Shown: one piece after another, positions 24,964-36,268 of the stretch
Layout: each line of letters begins with the position of its first letter
How positions within the stretch are numbered: the first letter of the stretch is position 1
DNA from: Prevotella sp. E13-17
Lineage (GTDB): Bacteria; Bacteroidota; Bacteroidia; Bacteroidales; Bacteroidaceae
Direction: 5' to 3'
Length of the DNA stretch: 64,000 nt
Assembly: GCF_022024035.1 (NCBI RefSeq)
Contig: NZ_CP091787.1
Span: forward strand, 1,736,001-1,800,000
Notes under the pieces: model-generated
Database searches by the model: none
Told to the model about the DNA's origin: nothing
What the model saw: the letters and a program-made list of their open reading frames with translations, nothing else
Translations under genes and position numbers: made by a program

Positions 24964-27504
24964 TTAAGAATGATGTTCAAATACAAGTTCTTCTTTGCCG
25001 TCAGCTTTACTGATTTGGATAGTGTCACCTTCCTTCAGGTTCTCATTCAGAATGAGCTCGCAGATGCCATCCTCGATGTAGGTTTGTATGGCGCGCTTCA
25101 GCGGACGAGCTCCAAACTGCACATCATATCCCTTGCTTGCGACAAAATCTTTTGCCTCGTCGGTCAACTCCACTTGATAACCCATCTCAGCGATACGACT
25201 GACAAGAGGCTTTAGTTCGACGTTGATAATGCGCTTGATAGCATCCATATCCAACTGCTCGAAGGTGATAATCTCGTCCATGCGGTTCAGGAACTCGGGC
25301 GAGAACTGTTTAGAGAGCGCCTTTTGAACGATACTTCTGGCATGTTCGCGATCCTTGTCGTTCATGTTAAGCCCCAAACTACCGGCAGTGAATCCCACAC
25401 CTCTTCCGAAGTCTTTCAGTTGTCGGGTGCCCGCATTAGACGTCATGATGATGACCGTATTGCGGAAATCAACAAATCGACCATTGCCGTCGGTCAGTCG
25501 TCCTTCGTCCAGCACCTGCAAAAGGAGGTTATAGACATTGCCATGAGCTTTCTCTATCTCGTCGAGCAGCACGATAGAATAAGGCTTACGACGTACGCGT
25601 TCGGTCAGCTGTCCGCCCTCTTCGTAGCCGACATAACCCGGAGGCGCACCAATCAACCTCGACACATTGAAGGCCTCAGTATATTCGCTCATATCGATTC
25701 GTATCAGCGCATCGGAAGAACCAAACATAAACTCTGCCAATTTCTTGGCGAGGTATGTCTTGCCGACACCAGTAGGTCCGAGAAACATGAAGACGCCGAT
25801 GGGGTGGTTAGGCTCCTTGAGTCCCACACGGTTGCGCTGAATAGCTTTCACCATCTTATCAATCGCCTTGTCTTGTGCAATGACACAATCTTTAAGATTC
25901 TGTGCTAATCCCTTCAAGCGAATACCTTCGCTCTGAGCAATTCGCTGCACAGGCACACCTGTCATCATCGAGACCACATTGGCAATATCTTCTTCATTGA
26001 CAACCTGACGGTCCTCACCGTTACCCGACTGCCAGTTGGCTTCCATCGCTGCCAATTCGTTTTCCAGCTGAGTTTGTTTGTCGCGATAGCTGGCAGCCAA
26101 TTCAAAATTCTGATTGCTGACAGCAGCTTGTTTACGTTCTTTGATGTGAGCCAGTTCTTTCTCTTTCTCAACAATCTCGTCGGGGACATGAGCATTGCGA
26201 AGATGCACACGTGAGCCCGTTTCATCCATCGCGTCGATGGCCTTATCCGGGAAAGCACGATCGGAGATATATCTTCCTGTCAATCTGACACATGCTCTCA
26301 GTGCTTCATCCGTATATTCCACATGATGATGATGCTCGTATTTGTCCTTGATGTTACGCAAGATCTGGAATGTTTCCTCCTCGTTGGTAGCTTCTACAAG
26401 CACCTTTTGGAAACGGCGTTCCAAGGCGCCATCTTTCTCGATGCTGTTGCGATATTCATCAAGAGTCGTAGCACCGATGCATTGAATGGTTCCGCGTGCC
26501 AGAGCTGGTTTCATAATGTTGGCAGCATCCATTGTGCCAGGGGCCGACCCAGCACCAATCATGGTGTGAATCTCGTCTATAAATATAATAATGTCGGGAT
26601 TCTGTTCGATTTCATTGATCAATGCCTTGATGCGTTCTTCAAACTGACCGCGATATTTCGTGCCAGCCACAACGCTGGTCATGTCAAGACTGACAATACG
26701 TTTATTGAAAAACATCGGTGATGTACGGCGTTGAGCAATCAGCTGTGCTAATCCTTCAACGATAGCACTCTTGCCGACACCAGGTTCACCGATTAATATT
26801 GGATTATTCTTCTTGCGCCGTCCTAAGATTTCAACGACACGCTGGATCTCGTTATCACGTCCCACGACGACGTCAAGTTTTCCATCAAGTGCGGCTTGCG
26901 TCAGGTCGGTCGAGAAGTTGTCAAGTACGGGTGTCTTTGAAGACGCCTTAGTGGTGGTCTTGGTCGTTGACCCACCATTTGACATCTTTGCGCCTTGATG
27001 CGCAGCATTTTCTTCGAAGTCCTCCTCTTCCTCATCAGGGAGCCCGATGCCATTGCTAGGTTCTTTAGCGCGCAAAAGGCTCATTGTATCATCGTAATTC
27101 ATATTATAATGCTCTAAAATTTGTTTAGCACCATTGTTTGCCTTATCGTGCAATATAGCCAGTAACAGGTGTCCTTCATCAATACTTTGCGTATGTTGGA
27201 TGCGTGCTTCAAGAACAGCCAGCTTCAAAATGTTCGACGCACTCTCGTTGAGCACAAGTTCGTGTTGGTTGTATTGTTCAAGCACATCTGTATCTTCCTC
27301 GTGTGCTTTCAACTCCAAGTCTTTCTTTACCTCATGAATATCTACATTCAGTCGAGAGAATACATTTGAAACAGGCCCATTGTCAATGCGCAACATCCCC
27401 AACAGCAAATGCTCGGGTCTTACAGAAGAAGAAGACAGGCGTTCTGCTTCCTCTCTTGAAAATGCGAGTATCTTTGATACATTTGGTGAAAATCGGCTTG
27501 TCAT
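24964..27504 (-). CDS. clpC: ATP-dependent Clp protease ATP-binding subunit ClpC
   Basis: An 846-residue Hsp100 unfoldase that feeds proteins to ClpP. Residues 1-150 are two Clp_N repeats ([20 protein letters not shown]...), then AAA+ module one ([21 protein letters not shown]), a central UVR-type helical segment (about 425-470, [19 protein letters not shown]), AAA+ module two ([25 protein letters not shown]) and the C-terminal D2-small domain. The UVR segment and length mark it as ClpC rather than ClpB or ClpA. A short Gly/Ser/Thr-rich linker (about 160-190) is lineage-specific. No clpP or mcsA/mcsB genes are nearby. Confidence 0.93.
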   Translation of the reverse strand: MTSRFSPNVSKILAFSREEAERLSSSSVRPEHLLLGMLRIDNGPVSNVFSRLNVDIHEVKKDLELKAHEEDTDVLEQYNQHELVLNESASNILKLAVLEARIQHTQSIDEGHLLLAILHDKANNGAKQILEHYNMNYDDTMSLLRAKEPSNGIGLPDEEEEDFEENAAHQGAKMSNGGSTTKTTTKASSKTPVLDNFSTDLTQAALDGKLDVVVGRDNEIQRVVEILGRRKKNNPILIGEPGVGKSAIVEGLAQLIAQRRTSPMFFNKRIVSLDMTSVVAGTKYRGQFEERIKALINEIEQNPDIIIFIDEIHTMIGAGSAPGTMDAANIMKPALARGTIQCIGATTLDEYRNSIEKDGALERRFQKVLVEATNEEETFQILRNIKDKYEHHHHVEYTDEALRACVRLTGRYISDRAFPDKAIDAMDETGSRVHLRNAHVPDEIVEKEKELAHIKERKQAAVSNQNFELAASYRDKQTQLENELAAMEANWQSGNGEDRQVVNEEDIANVVSMMTGVPVQRIAQSEGIRLKGLAQNLKDCVIAQDKAIDKMVKAIQRNRVGLKEPNHPIGVFMFLGPTGVGKTYLAKKLAEFMFGSSDALIRIDMSEYTEAFNVSRLIGAPPGYVGYEEGGQLTERVRRKPYSIVLLDEIEKAHGNVYNLLLQVLDEGRLTDGNGRFVDFRNTVIIMTSNAGTRQLKDFGRGVGFTAGSLGLNMNDKDREHARSIVQKALSKQFSPEFLNRMDEIITFEQLDMDAIKRIINVELKPLVSRIAEMGYQVELTDEAKDFVASKGYDVQFGARPLKRAIQTYIEDGICELILNENLKEGDTIQISKADGKEELVFEHHS

Positions 27505-27564
27505 ATATAAAACTAATTGGTTCGTAGTTATACATGCAAATGGCGTGCCAAACTCAGACAGCGT

Positions 27565-28479
27565 TTAAACATTGATCACATCCATTTCGTTAGTGAGTCG
27601 GACATTCTCGAATATCTGTCGGGCTTCTTCAAGAAGTATTTTTTCGTCAGGATAGCGCGAACTGTAGTGGCCGAGAAGCAGCTGTTTGACCCCTGCATCG
27701 CGTGCCACCATGGCAGCCTGTTGTGCTGTCGAATGGTTGTATTTCTCTGCCATTGCCAGATTGTCAGTGGCATATGTACTCTCATGATATAGTGTCGTCA
27801 CACCATGCAACAGGCGATGAAGCTCGGGCATATATTTCGTATCCGAACAATAGGCATAGGCCCTTGCAGGGTCTGCCGGTGTGACGAGTCGTTCGTTGGG
27901 CACGACTGTACCATCGGGCAAGACATAATTCTGTCCGTTCTTGATGTTATTGATTTGCGAAACAGGAATCTGGTAGCACTCTATCATGTCTCGTCTGATG
28001 TGTGGCAGTGTGGGCTTTTCACGAAACAGATAGCCACAACAAGACGGCCGGTGGTGGAGTGGGATAGTCTCCACTGTCAGCGAGCGATCCTCATAGATGA
28101 CTTGGTGCTCGTTGGTGTCAACAGTATTGAATTTAATCTCGTAATCTAAGTCACGACAGAAGAATGCAATCTGCTTTTTAAGTATCTCGTTAAGTGCTTC
28201 GGGGGCATAGATATTCAGCGTGGCAGTTCGGCCGAGCAACCCGAAGGTAGATATCATGCCAATGAGTCCGAAACAATGATCTCCATGGTAATGCGAGATG
28301 AAAATATGACCTAATTTTGTAAATGAAAGCGATGACTTTCGCATTTGCAGTTGCGTGCCTTCACCGCAATCCACCATAAAGAGTTTCCCTCTGCACTCAA
28401 CTATTTGAGATGTAGGAAAATGTCTCATGGTTGGTAAAGCACTTCCGCAACCTAATATATGTACACGAAAAGGTTCCAA
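27565..28479 (-). CDS. rnz: Ribonuclease Z
   Basis: A 304-residue endonuclease that trims tRNA 3' trailers. It shows the zinc motif SHYHGDH (His63, His65, Asp67, His68), the start FRVHILGCGSALPTMRHFPTSQIV, the exosite-like segment near 150-185, YHESTYA and LGHYSSRY, all standard for RNase Z. Length is normal. It is 24 bases downstream of the lipoprotein gene and is the last gene of a mazG-lipoprotein-rnz operon. Confidence 0.95.
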   Translation of the reverse strand: MEPFRVHILGCGSALPTMRHFPTSQIVECRGKLFMVDCGEGTQLQMRKSSLSFTKLGHIFISHYHGDHCFGLIGMISTFGLLGRTATLNIYAPEALNEILKKQIAFFCRDLDYEIKFNTVDTNEHQVIYEDRSLTVETIPLHHRPSCCGYLFREKPTLPHIRRDMIECYQIPVSQINNIKNGQNYVLPDGTVVPNERLVTPADPARAYAYCSDTKYMPELHRLLHGVTTLYHESTYATDNLAMAEKYNHSTAQQAAMVARDAGVKQLLLGHYSSRYPDEKILLEEARQIFENVRLTNEMDVINV

Positions 28480-28503
28480 TATTGTCAGAAAGATTTAATA
28501 TGA

Positions 28504-29160
28504 TTACATAATAAAGTCATCATCACCATTGTCCAACTCGATGCCAAGATCCTCTTCTCTTTCCTCCTGTTGACGAGAGTATTCGAACGTCTCTTCCTGG
28601 TCTTGGATGACCAACGAGTCGGGCGTGATGTGCTTGATGGAATAAACAAAGGTTTCATCGATTTCGACACCATCTTCACGGGTGGCGGTAATATGAAGTT
28701 TGCCGTTATAAATACGCCATGATTTATAGACGACCGCATTTTGATCAATGCTTTCCACGATACCGCCTCGCCTGATGCTGATGCCTGTTTCCGAACTGCC
28801 GTCAATGGGATTAGGCATCACCCAATTGCCCAAGAGCGCCGACTTGTTGACAACTAGCAGCGCAATCGTACTGTCGCCATTTGCAACGACTGCCATTTCG
28901 TCACCCTTATGATATCCACCTTTGATGTCGCCGTTGTCACGTGCATTACTGACGTTGATATTAAGGGTATCTCCAGCATCTGTAACGATTTGCAGAATGT
29001 CATTAGTCGATTTGTCAGTACAGAAGCCATAGATGGTAGAGTCGCGGAAGGCATCCCGTTCCTCTTCTGTTTCAACATTCTCCATGAAGCTTGACTTCTT
29101 GTTGCCTCCACATCCGATGGCGAGCACTGTTGCCATGACGAAAATCAAAGTCTTTTTCAT
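28504..29160 (-). CDS. Lipoprotein with lipocalin-like domain, unknown role
   Basis: A 218-residue lipoprotein: signal peptide ending AIG-C (Cys17), then a polar stretch, an acidic-rich N-terminal part and, from about residue 112, a segment GNWVMPN...GISIRRGGIVESI...YKSWRIYNGKLHITAT...YSIKHITPDSLVIQ that has the strand rhythm of small lipocalin-like domains in Bacteroidales. The tail is strongly acidic (EEREEDLGIELDNGDDD). It lies between mazG and rnz with gaps of about 25 bases. The function is unknown, and the lipocalin assignment is tentative. Confidence 0.7.
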   Translation of the reverse strand: MKKTLIFVMATVLAIGCGGNKKSSFMENVETEEERDAFRDSTIYGFCTDKSTNDILQIVTDAGDTLNINVSNARDNGDIKGGYHKGDEMAVVANGDSTIALLVVNKSALLGNWVMPNPIDGSSETGISIRRGGIVESIDQNAVVYKSWRIYNGKLHITATREDGVEIDETFVYSIKHITPDSLVIQDQEETFEYSRQQEEREEDLGIELDNGDDDFIM

Positions 29161-29185
29161 TGTTCAAAAAGTTTCTGTGATGAGT

Positions 29186-30055
29186 TTAGTCTTTGTTTAA
29201 TTTCTCGTTTTGTTTTGCTTCATTCCAGAGCTGGTCCATCTCGTCGAGCGACATCTCTGTGAGCGGGCGACCTGCACGAATGGAATGCTGCTCAATATAG
29301 TTGAAGCGCCGAATGAACTTAGCATTGGTGCGTTCCAACGCATTGTCGGGGTTCAAATGATACAGGCGTGCAGCATTAATGACAGAGAACAGAAAATCGC
29401 CCAGTTCGTTGGTTGACGCCTCTTTATCCTCGCGTGCCAGTTCTACTTCCAGTTCTTTCAATTCTTCATGCACTTTGTCCCAGACGTCTTCTTTCTTTTG
29501 CCAGTCAAACCCCACGTTACGTGCCTTATCCTGAATGCGATAGGCCTTGATGAGTGAAGGTAAGGATGAAGGCACACCGCTGAGCACTGTCTTGTTGCCA
29601 TCCTTTTCTTTCAGCTTGATTTGCTCCCAGTTTTTCAGCACCTCGTCGCTGGTTTCAGCCTTTGAAAATTCGTTGTTGCTTTCGGCATCCTCCGGGACAT
29701 AGGGCAGGGGTTTGGGGGCTGCCGCACCGACCTGACTGGGATGATAGACATGGGGATGTCTGAAGATGAGTTTGTCGGTCTCAGTGTTCAGCACGTCGGC
29801 TATATCGAACTGCTTCTTTTCGCGCGCTATCATGGCATAGAAACAAGTGTGCATCAGCACATCGCCCAGTTCCTTTTTGATTTCGTGCGTGTCGTCTTTC
29901 ATGATGGCATCACACAGTTCAAAAGTCTCTTCGATTGTGTTCGGGCGCAGACTTTCGTTGGTTTGTTTTCTGTCCCACGGGCACTTCTCGCGCAACTGAT
30001 CCAGCACGTCGAGCAGCCGTCCGAAGGCTTTCATTTGTTCTTCTCGTGTATGCAT
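29186..30055 (-). CDS. mazG: Nucleoside triphosphate pyrophosphohydrolase MazG
   Basis: MazG hydrolyses NTPs and dNTPs to the monophosphate and pyrophosphate, removing abnormal nucleotides. The 289-residue protein has both tandem MazG domains: one at about 15-125 (LREKCPWDRKQTNESLRPNTIEETFELCDAI, KKELGDVLMHTCFYAMIA) and one at about 165-270 (ARNVGFDWQKKEDVWDKVHEELKELEVE, NELGDFLFSVINAARLY), each with the EExxE and ExxD metal motifs. It is somewhat longer than the E. coli protein (263), mainly in the linker (100-150). The promoter is at 30072-30103. Confidence 0.95.
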   Translation of the reverse strand: MHTREEQMKAFGRLLDVLDQLREKCPWDRKQTNESLRPNTIEETFELCDAIMKDDTHEIKKELGDVLMHTCFYAMIAREKKQFDIADVLNTETDKLIFRHPHVYHPSQVGAAAPKPLPYVPEDAESNNEFSKAETSDEVLKNWEQIKLKEKDGNKTVLSGVPSSLPSLIKAYRIQDKARNVGFDWQKKEDVWDKVHEELKELEVELAREDKEASTNELGDFLFSVINAARLYHLNPDNALERTNAKFIRRFNYIEQHSIRAGRPLTEMSLDEMDQLWNEAKQNEKLNKD

Positions 30056-30071
30056 ACAATTATTTTTCGGG

Positions 30072-30103
30072 CAAAGGTAAGCATTATTTTTGTAACAGCC
30101 AAA
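30072..30103 (-). promoter_or_regulatory. Promoter of the mazG-lipoprotein-rnz operon
   Basis: On the minus strand TTTG (30100-30103) and TACCTTTG (30072-30079) are 20 bases apart. Confidence 0.65.
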
Positions 30104-30135
30104 TTTTATACAATGTTAGAAAATAGAGTAAAGGA

Positions 30136-30253
30136 TTTGTTGCATTTTGATTTTTTTTTGTAACTTTGGCTTTGCCGAACTTACCTGGCACTCGGAAATG
30201 AAAAGAAAAAACAAGTTTTCCTTTTGCATTTCTCTCGTTTTTTTGTAACTTTG
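30136..30253 (+). promoter_or_regulatory. Two tandem promoters upstream of valS
   Basis: An upstream pair TTTG (30136-30139) / TAACTTTG (30161-30168) and a nearer pair TTTG (30223-30226) / TAACTTTG (30246-30253, 19-base spacing) point the same way. The nearer one gives a leader of about 30 bases; the spacing of the first (21 bases) is also acceptable. Confidence 0.6.
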
Positions 30254-30286
30254 CACCCAATCAAAGAGAAAGCTTTATAATAAGGT

Positions 30287-32977
30287 ATGGAAATAGCAAG
30301 TAAATACGACCCAAAAGAGGTCGAAGGTAAATGGTATCAGTATTGGCTGGATAACAAACTTTTCAGCTCAAAACCCGATGGTCGCGAACCCTACACAATC
30401 GTGATTCCGCCACCCAACGTGACAGGTGTGCTGCACATGGGCCACATGCTGAACAACACGATTCAAGACATCCTTGTCCGTCGTGCACGCATGGAGGGCA
30501 AAAACGCTTGTTGGGTGCCCGGCACCGACCACGCTTCAATTGCCACCGAGGCAAAGGTGGTTAAGAAGTTGGCTGCCGAAGGCATTAAAAAGCACGACCT
30601 GACCCGCGAGCAGTTCCTGAAGCACGCATGGGAATGGACCGACGAACACGGAGGCATCATCCTGAAGCAACTGCGTCGTCTTGGTGCCTCATGCGACTGG
30701 GATCGCACGGCATTCACCATGGACGAGAAGCGCTCTAAGAGTGTGATTAAAGTATTCGTAGATCTCTATCGCAAGGGCTACATCTATCGTGGCCTTCGCA
30801 TGGTGAACTGGGATCCGAAGGCACTGACAGCCCTTTCCGACGAAGAGGTTGTATATCGTGAGGAGCAGAGCCACCTGTACTATCTGAAGTATTACGTGGC
30901 AGGCGACTGTCATGTTGACAACACAGAAGGCAACGTCATCCACAAGGACGAAAAGGGCTACTATGCCGTTGTGGCCACCACGCGCCCTGAGACCATTATG
31001 GGCGACACCGCCATGTGTATCAATCCCAAGGACCCCAAAAACCAGTGGTTGAAAGGTCGCAAGGTGATTGTTCCTTTGGTCAACCGCGAGATACCCGTTA
31101 TCGAAGACCGTTACGTAGAGATTGAGTTTGGTACTGGCTGTCTGAAGGTGACACCTGCTCACGACAAAAACGACAACATGCTGGGAAAGGTTCACAACCT
31201 AGAGACCATCGACATCTTCAATGCCGACGGAACCATCAGCAACGAGAGCACGATGTATGTAGGCATGGATCGCTTTGACTGTCGCAAGCAGATTGTCAAA
31301 GACCTCGAAGCAGCAGGTCTCATGGAGAAGGTCGAGGACTATACAAATAAGGTAGGCTACTCCGAGCGCAACCCTGACACTGCCATCGAGCCACGCCTCT
31401 CGCTGCAGTGGTTCTTGAAGATGCAACACTTTGCCGACATTGCCCTGCCTCCCGTACTGAATGGTGAGATGCATTTCTACCCCCAGAAGTATGTAAACAC
31501 CTATAAAAACTGGTTGGAGAATATCCAAGATTGGTGTATCAGTCGTCAGCTGTGGTGGGGTCATCGCATTCCGGCCTATTACTATGCCGAGGAGAAATTC
31601 GTCGTTGCCGAAACAGCCGAAGAGGCTTTGGAACTGGCACGCAAGGAGAGCGGCAACGCCAACTTGCAGATGGCCGACCTGAAGCAAGACGAGGACGCAC
31701 TCGACACATGGTTCTCTTCATGGTTGTGGCCTGTGTCGCTTTTCGACGGCATCAACAATCCCGGCAACGAAGAAATCAACTATTATTATCCCACGAGTGA
31801 CCTTGTGACCGGTCCTGACATCATTTTCTTTTGGGTAGCCCGCATGATTATGGCTGGTGAGGAATATTTAGGCAAGTTCCCCTTCAAGAATGTTTACTTC
31901 ACAGGTATCGTTCGCGACAAGTTGGGACGCAAGATGTCTAAGTCGCTCGGCAACTCGCCCGATCCTATCGAACTCATTGAGAAATATGGCGCCGACGGCG
32001 TGCGTATGGGTATGATGCTCTCAGCCCCTGCCGGCAATGATATTCTCTTCGACGAAAGTCTCTGCGAACAAGGACGCAACTTCAACAACAAGATCTGGAA
32101 TGCCTTCCGCCTGGTGAAAGGATGGCAAGTTTCAGACGTTGCAGCCGACAATGGCAACAAGCAGGCTGTGGCCTGGATGGAAGCACGCATCAAGCAGGCA
32201 AATGTCGAATTGCAGGATCACTTTGCAAAATATCGCATCAGCGATGCCCTGATGACCGTCTATAAACTGTTCTGGGACGAGTTCTCAAGCTGGTATCTCG
32301 AAATGGTGAAACCCGCCTATATCAATGGACAGGCTCAACCCATCGACAAGGCGACTTATGCAGCCACACTGCGCTTCTTCGAAATCTTGCTGAAGATGCT
32401 TCATCCTTTCATGCCCTTCATCACCGAAGAACTCTGGCAGGCCCTCTACGAGCGCAAGGATGGCGAAAGCATCATGCGCGACAATTTGAAGTTGGATGCA
32501 CCTACAGAAGCCGACAATCAGTTGGTGGCCGACGTAGAACAGGTGAAGCAGGTAGTCAGCGGTGTTCGTATGGTTCGCAACCAGAAAAACATTGCTCCCA
32601 AGGAGAAGCTCTCTCTTCAGGCCGTAGGTCAGAATCATTTCGAAGCCTACAACGACATTATCACGAAGATGGCCAACCTGCAGGATATCACCGTAGTAGA
32701 GAGCAAAGATGCCTCTGCAGCTGCCTTTATGGTCGGCACCGATGAGTTTGCAGTTCCCGTGGGCGACATGATCGACATCGAAGAGGAAATCAAGAAGATG
32801 GAAGCTCAGATAGCCCATCTTGAAGGATTCCAGAACAGCGTCAAGAAGAAGCTCAGCAACGAGCGCTTTGTAGCCAATGCTCCCGAGGCTGTGGTAGCCT
32901 TAGAGCGCAAGAAGCTGGCAGACTCGGAAGAGAAGATTGCTGCATTGCGAGAATCCATTGCTGCGTTGAAGAAATAG
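30287..32977 (+). CDS. valS: Valyl-tRNA synthetase
   Basis: This class I enzyme charges tRNA-Val. The 896-residue protein has the HIGH-type motif [16 protein letters not shown] (His50-His53), the editing domain ([31 protein letters not shown]), the [10 protein letters not shown] segment and [10 protein letters not shown] with KMSKS at 549-553. An anticodon-binding domain and a C-terminal coiled coil (about 830-896, [25 protein letters not shown]) follow, the coiled coil being a valS hallmark. All catalytic elements are intact. The antiporter gene follows after 28 bases. Confidence 0.98.
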   Translation: MEIASKYDPKEVEGKWYQYWLDNKLFSSKPDGREPYTIVIPPPNVTGVLHMGHMLNNTIQDILVRRARMEGKNACWVPGTDHASIATEAKVVKKLAAEGIKKHDLTREQFLKHAWEWTDEHGGIILKQLRRLGASCDWDRTAFTMDEKRSKSVIKVFVDLYRKGYIYRGLRMVNWDPKALTALSDEEVVYREEQSHLYYLKYYVAGDCHVDNTEGNVIHKDEKGYYAVVATTRPETIMGDTAMCINPKDPKNQWLKGRKVIVPLVNREIPVIEDRYVEIEFGTGCLKVTPAHDKNDNMLGKVHNLETIDIFNADGTISNESTMYVGMDRFDCRKQIVKDLEAAGLMEKVEDYTNKVGYSERNPDTAIEPRLSLQWFLKMQHFADIALPPVLNGEMHFYPQKYVNTYKNWLENIQDWCISRQLWWGHRIPAYYYAEEKFVVAETAEEALELARKESGNANLQMADLKQDEDALDTWFSSWLWPVSLFDGINNPGNEEINYYYPTSDLVTGPDIIFFWVARMIMAGEEYLGKFPFKNVYFTGIVRDKLGRKMSKSLGNSPDPIELIEKYGADGVRMGMMLSAPAGNDILFDESLCEQGRNFNNKIWNAFRLVKGWQVSDVAADNGNKQAVAWMEARIKQANVELQDHFAKYRISDALMTVYKLFWDEFSSWYLEMVKPAYINGQAQPIDKATYAATLRFFEILLKMLHPFMPFITEELWQALYERKDGESIMRDNLKLDAPTEADNQLVADVEQVKQVVSGVRMVRNQKNIAPKEKLSLQAVGQNHFEAYNDIITKMANLQDITVVESKDASAAAFMVGTDEFAVPVGDMIDIEEEIKKMEAQIAHLEGFQNSVKKKLSNERFVANAPEAVVALERKKLADSEEKIAALRESIAALKK

Positions 32978-33005
32978 AATATTTGTATGAATTTAGTTTT
33001 ATATT

Positions 33006-34712
33006 ATGGAATGGTTTGTTAATCTATTTACAAATACCGAATCGGTGGCACACATTGCAATCTTATATGCCATTGTGATTGCCGTTGGTGTTTATCTGGG
33101 AAAGATAAAAATATTCGGTATTTCACTTGGCGTCACGTTTGTCCTGTTTGCAGGCATCGTGCTTGGCCACATCTATCATTACTATGGATTGGAGGCGGCT
33201 CCTACCGACACGCTGACCTTCGTACAAGACTTCGGATTGATTCTGTTTGTCTTCATGATTGGTCTTCAGGTAGGCCCCGGCTTCTTTGAGAGTTTCGGTA
33301 AAGCAGGTATCAAGTTGAACGCTCTGGCTGCTTCGGCTATTGCATTAAACATCGTCGTGATGTTTGCCTGCTATTTTATCTTCTTCTACAGTCAGCACGA
33401 CAACACCAATTTGCCGATGATGGTAGGAACGCTCTATGGTGCAGTGACCAACACACCTGGTCTTGGTGCTGCCAACGAAGCATTGGCTTCGCTCAAGGGT
33501 GTCTTCGGCGACAATCCTCCGCAGATAGCATCTGCTTATGCCTGTGCTTATCCTCTCGGTGTGCTTGGCATCATTGGCGCTACTATCGTGGTGCGCTACA
33601 TCTGTCGTGTGAAATTGGAGAAGGAGGAAGAAGCACTCGAGCAAGAGGCAGGTGCGAAAGCCACACAGAAGCCTCACCACATGCATCTTGAGGTGTCTAA
33701 CAAATACCTTGAGGGAAAGACCGTGCTGCAGGTACATAACTTCCTGAACCGCGACTTCGTCGTGTCGCGCATTCTTCACGAAGGTCATGTGTCTATTCCC
33801 AATCGCGACACTGTCTTTCACGTTGGCGACCAGATGTATATTGTCTGTGCAGAGGCCGACTATGAAGCCATTGTAGCCTTCATCGGCCCAGTGATCGAGG
33901 TTGACTGGGATCAGCAAGATCAGCCCTTAGTGTCTAAGCGTGTGTTGGTGACCAACCCCAAAATCAATGGTAAATCTTTCGGTCAGATGCACTTCTCGAG
34001 TGTCTATGGCGTCAACGTAACACGTGTCACACGTCATGGTATGGACATCTTTGCATCGCCAAGTCTCCCCTTGCAGGTCGGCGACCGCATCATGGTTGTT
34101 GGACCACAAGATGCTGTCGATCGTGTGGCTCATATCATGGGTAACTCTATCAAGCGTCTGGATGCTCCCAACATTGCCACTATTTTTATTGGCATCATCG
34201 TAGGCATCATCTTTGGTTCGCTACCCTTTGTGCCAGGAATGCCCCTGATGAAGTTAGGCATTGCCGGTGGACCGCTGATTATTGCCATCTTGATTGGTCG
34301 CTATGGCTACAAGGTGAAGTTGGTCACCTATACGACTACATCGGCCAACATGATGTTGCGAGAAATAGGTCTGGTCTTGTTTCTGGCATCTGTGGGCATC
34401 AAAGCCGGTGCCAACTTCTTTGACACCGTGATGACAGGCAACGGCGTGCTCTATGTCTTGACAGGTTTCCTGATCACGATCATACCTATATTAATTATAG
34501 GCCCCATCGCCCGACGTCTGAAGTTCAACTACTTCACCATCGCTGGTATGCTGGCAGGCACCTATACCGACCCCCCTGCATTGGCCTATGCCAACAGTAT
34601 CTGTTCGAAAGAAGCTCCTGCCGTGGGCTACTCTACGGTATATCCTTTAGCTATGTTCCTGCGCATCCTTACAGCACAACTCATCGTGCTGTTCTGCTGC
34701 GGACAGTTTTAG
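33006..34712 (+). CDS. AspT/YidE-type membrane antiporter
   Basis: A 568-residue transporter with two membrane domains (about 10-200 and 380-568, five or six helices each) of the AspT/YidE duplication type ([45 protein letters not shown]), separated by two cytoplasmic TrkA-C/RCK_C domains (about 225-290 and 300-375). Known AspT exchanges aspartate for alanine, while most relatives have no known substrate. It is 28 bases after valS and 29 bases before the oadG-like gene, so it may be expressed with the sodium-pump genes; a dicarboxylate substrate would be a guess. Confidence 0.85.
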   Translation: MEWFVNLFTNTESVAHIAILYAIVIAVGVYLGKIKIFGISLGVTFVLFAGIVLGHIYHYYGLEAAPTDTLTFVQDFGLILFVFMIGLQVGPGFFESFGKAGIKLNALAASAIALNIVVMFACYFIFFYSQHDNTNLPMMVGTLYGAVTNTPGLGAANEALASLKGVFGDNPPQIASAYACAYPLGVLGIIGATIVVRYICRVKLEKEEEALEQEAGAKATQKPHHMHLEVSNKYLEGKTVLQVHNFLNRDFVVSRILHEGHVSIPNRDTVFHVGDQMYIVCAEADYEAIVAFIGPVIEVDWDQQDQPLVSKRVLVTNPKINGKSFGQMHFSSVYGVNVTRVTRHGMDIFASPSLPLQVGDRIMVVGPQDAVDRVAHIMGNSIKRLDAPNIATIFIGIIVGIIFGSLPFVPGMPLMKLGIAGGPLIIAILIGRYGYKVKLVTYTTTSANMMLREIGLVLFLASVGIKAGANFFDTVMTGNGVLYVLTGFLITIIPILIIGPIARRLKFNYFTIAGMLAGTYTDPPALAYANSICSKEAPAVGYSTVYPLAMFLRILTAQLIVLFCCGQF

Positions 34713-34741
34713 ACAGAAAATCAATTCAACTTATATAATTA

Positions 34742-35773
34742 ATGCACACAATTAGACTTTGGCTTAGTTTAGCAATGTTTTCCTCATCGATGATGATGTT
34801 CGCTCAAGGAGCAAAGAACATCATCATCAGTGAGGTTCAAACTGCTAATGAAACAGGAATAGAAGATGCATTTGGCGCAAGACATGCTTGGGTGGAACTT
34901 GAAAACACATCTTTTTCTACCTACAATGTCAGAGGCATGTATATCGCTACCGACAAGGCGGTGCTCAACGCCCAATTGTCGGCGCCAGAACGCATCAAGA
35001 AGATGAGCGTCATCCCTTCGGGTGACGACCGGACAAACCTGGGAGCTCGCAAGCACTTGTTGCTTTTCTTGAATGCCAACCCAGCCAACAGTTTGCTCCA
35101 TCTGTCTGCCCCTGTCAAACAGGGCGCATCACAGTGGATTGCACTTTATAATGCCAACGGTGTTGAGCTCATTGACTCTATCACCGTTCCTGCTTTAAGC
35201 GCTGATGCTTCTTACACTCTTGCGGACAGCAAGTGGACGGTGAGAGCAGCAGACGAGGTCACTCCTGGCGTATCTAACAGCATCATTACCGATGCTCCGA
35301 GAAAGTCAAAGATAGACAGATTCAAAGAAAACGACCCACACGGTTTTGCCATGGCATTCATGGCAATGGGCATCGTCTTCATGTGTCTGACCCTGCTTTG
35401 GCTGTTCTTCTGGCTGTTCGGCTTGTTGATGCGCCACATCGAGACAGCTAAGAAGGTGGTACACAGACAACCCATTAAGCCCATCACCAAAACGGTAGAA
35501 ATGACCGCGGAGATTGGACATAAGACCAGCAACATCCTGCAAGAAGGTTTCGACAAGAAAGGCATTGACATGGAAGTCTATATGGCAGTCATCGGCATGG
35601 CGCTTCGCCAGTATGAGGATGATGTTCACGATGTGGAAAGTGGTGTTATCACCATCAAACCCAAGGACACCGAATGGGACGATGAATACACTCAAATGAC
35701 TCATTTCCACAATCCCGTTCTTCCGTCAACGCCACACTCATCAAATATTCCTACAACACCCGAATTCATATAA
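34742..35773 (+). CDS. OadG-type decarboxylase gamma subunit fused to a lamin-tail-like domain
   Basis: A 343-residue protein with a signal peptide (1-21, ending MMMFAQ), an exported region at about 25-180 resembling a lamin-tail domain (IIISEVQTANE, HAWVELENTSFSTYNVRGMYI, TPGVSN), one membrane helix at about 203-230 (GFAMAFMAMGIVFMCLTLLWLFFWLFGLLM region) typical of OadG, and a cytoplasmic tail. Classical OadG is under 100 residues and anchors the sodium-pump decarboxylase complex. It is followed by the biotin carrier (5 bases) and beta subunit genes. The function of the exported domain is unknown. Confidence 0.8.
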   Translation: MHTIRLWLSLAMFSSSMMMFAQGAKNIIISEVQTANETGIEDAFGARHAWVELENTSFSTYNVRGMYIATDKAVLNAQLSAPERIKKMSVIPSGDDRTNLGARKHLLLFLNANPANSLLHLSAPVKQGASQWIALYNANGVELIDSITVPALSADASYTLADSKWTVRAADEVTPGVSNSIITDAPRKSKIDRFKENDPHGFAMAFMAMGIVFMCLTLLWLFFWLFGLLMRHIETAKKVVHRQPIKPITKTVEMTAEIGHKTSNILQEGFDKKGIDMEVYMAVIGMALRQYEDDVHDVESGVITIKPKDTEWDDEYTQMTHFHNPVLPSTPHSSNIPTTPEFI

Positions 35774-35778
35774 AGATT

Positions 35779-36243
35779 ATGAAAACATACCAGTACAAAG
35801 TCAAAGGCATTGACTATCAAGTTGAAATTGCCGAGGTAGAAGGAAATATCGCCAAAGTAAATGTGAATGGCATCCCCTTCGAGGTAGAACTGCAAAAGCC
35901 CATCAACGCAGCCAAACATCCTCAGATGAACACGCCCAAGGTTATGGCGCCAAAACCAGTATCAACTAATCCGACACCATCGTCACAGTCGGCAGCACCA
36001 GTGTCGTCGGCACCATCGGCCGAAGCTGGCTTCGCAGTCAAGTCGCCACTGCCAGGCACCATCACAGATGTGAAAGTACAGGTGGGGCAGCATGTCAATG
36101 CCGGCGACATCGTTCTGACACTCGAGGCCATGAAGATGCAAAACAATATCGAAGCCGAGGTGTCTGGCGATATCACGTCTATCACTGTGAAGCCAGGCGA
36201 CACCGTCATGGAGGGTGCCGTATTGGTCACCATTGGAAAATAA
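35779..36243 (+). CDS. Biotin carboxyl carrier subunit of sodium-pumping decarboxylase
   Basis: A 154-residue biotin carrier. The N-terminal 40 residues resemble the start of decarboxylase biotin subunits (MKTYQYKVKGIDYQVEIAEV), a Pro/Ala/Ser-rich flexible linker spans about 52-83, and the C-terminal biotinyl domain carries EAMKMQ with the biotinylated lysine at 119. In methylmalonyl-CoA and oxaloacetate decarboxylases it carries CO2 from the carboxyltransferase to the beta subunit. Its position between gamma and beta genes supports this role rather than acetyl-CoA carboxylase. Confidence 0.9.
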   Translation: MKTYQYKVKGIDYQVEIAEVEGNIAKVNVNGIPFEVELQKPINAAKHPQMNTPKVMAPKPVSTNPTPSSQSAAPVSSAPSAEAGFAVKSPLPGTITDVKVQVGQHVNAGDIVLTLEAMKMQNNIEAEVSGDITSITVKPGDTVMEGAVLVTIGK

Positions 36244-36268
36244 GTGTATCTGTTAAGAGAGAAAAATT

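Noticed and set aside
30056..30286. T-box or other riboswitch upstream of valS
   Set aside because: No T-box sequence or stable stem series was seen, only promoters; T-boxes are not typical of Bacteroidetes.
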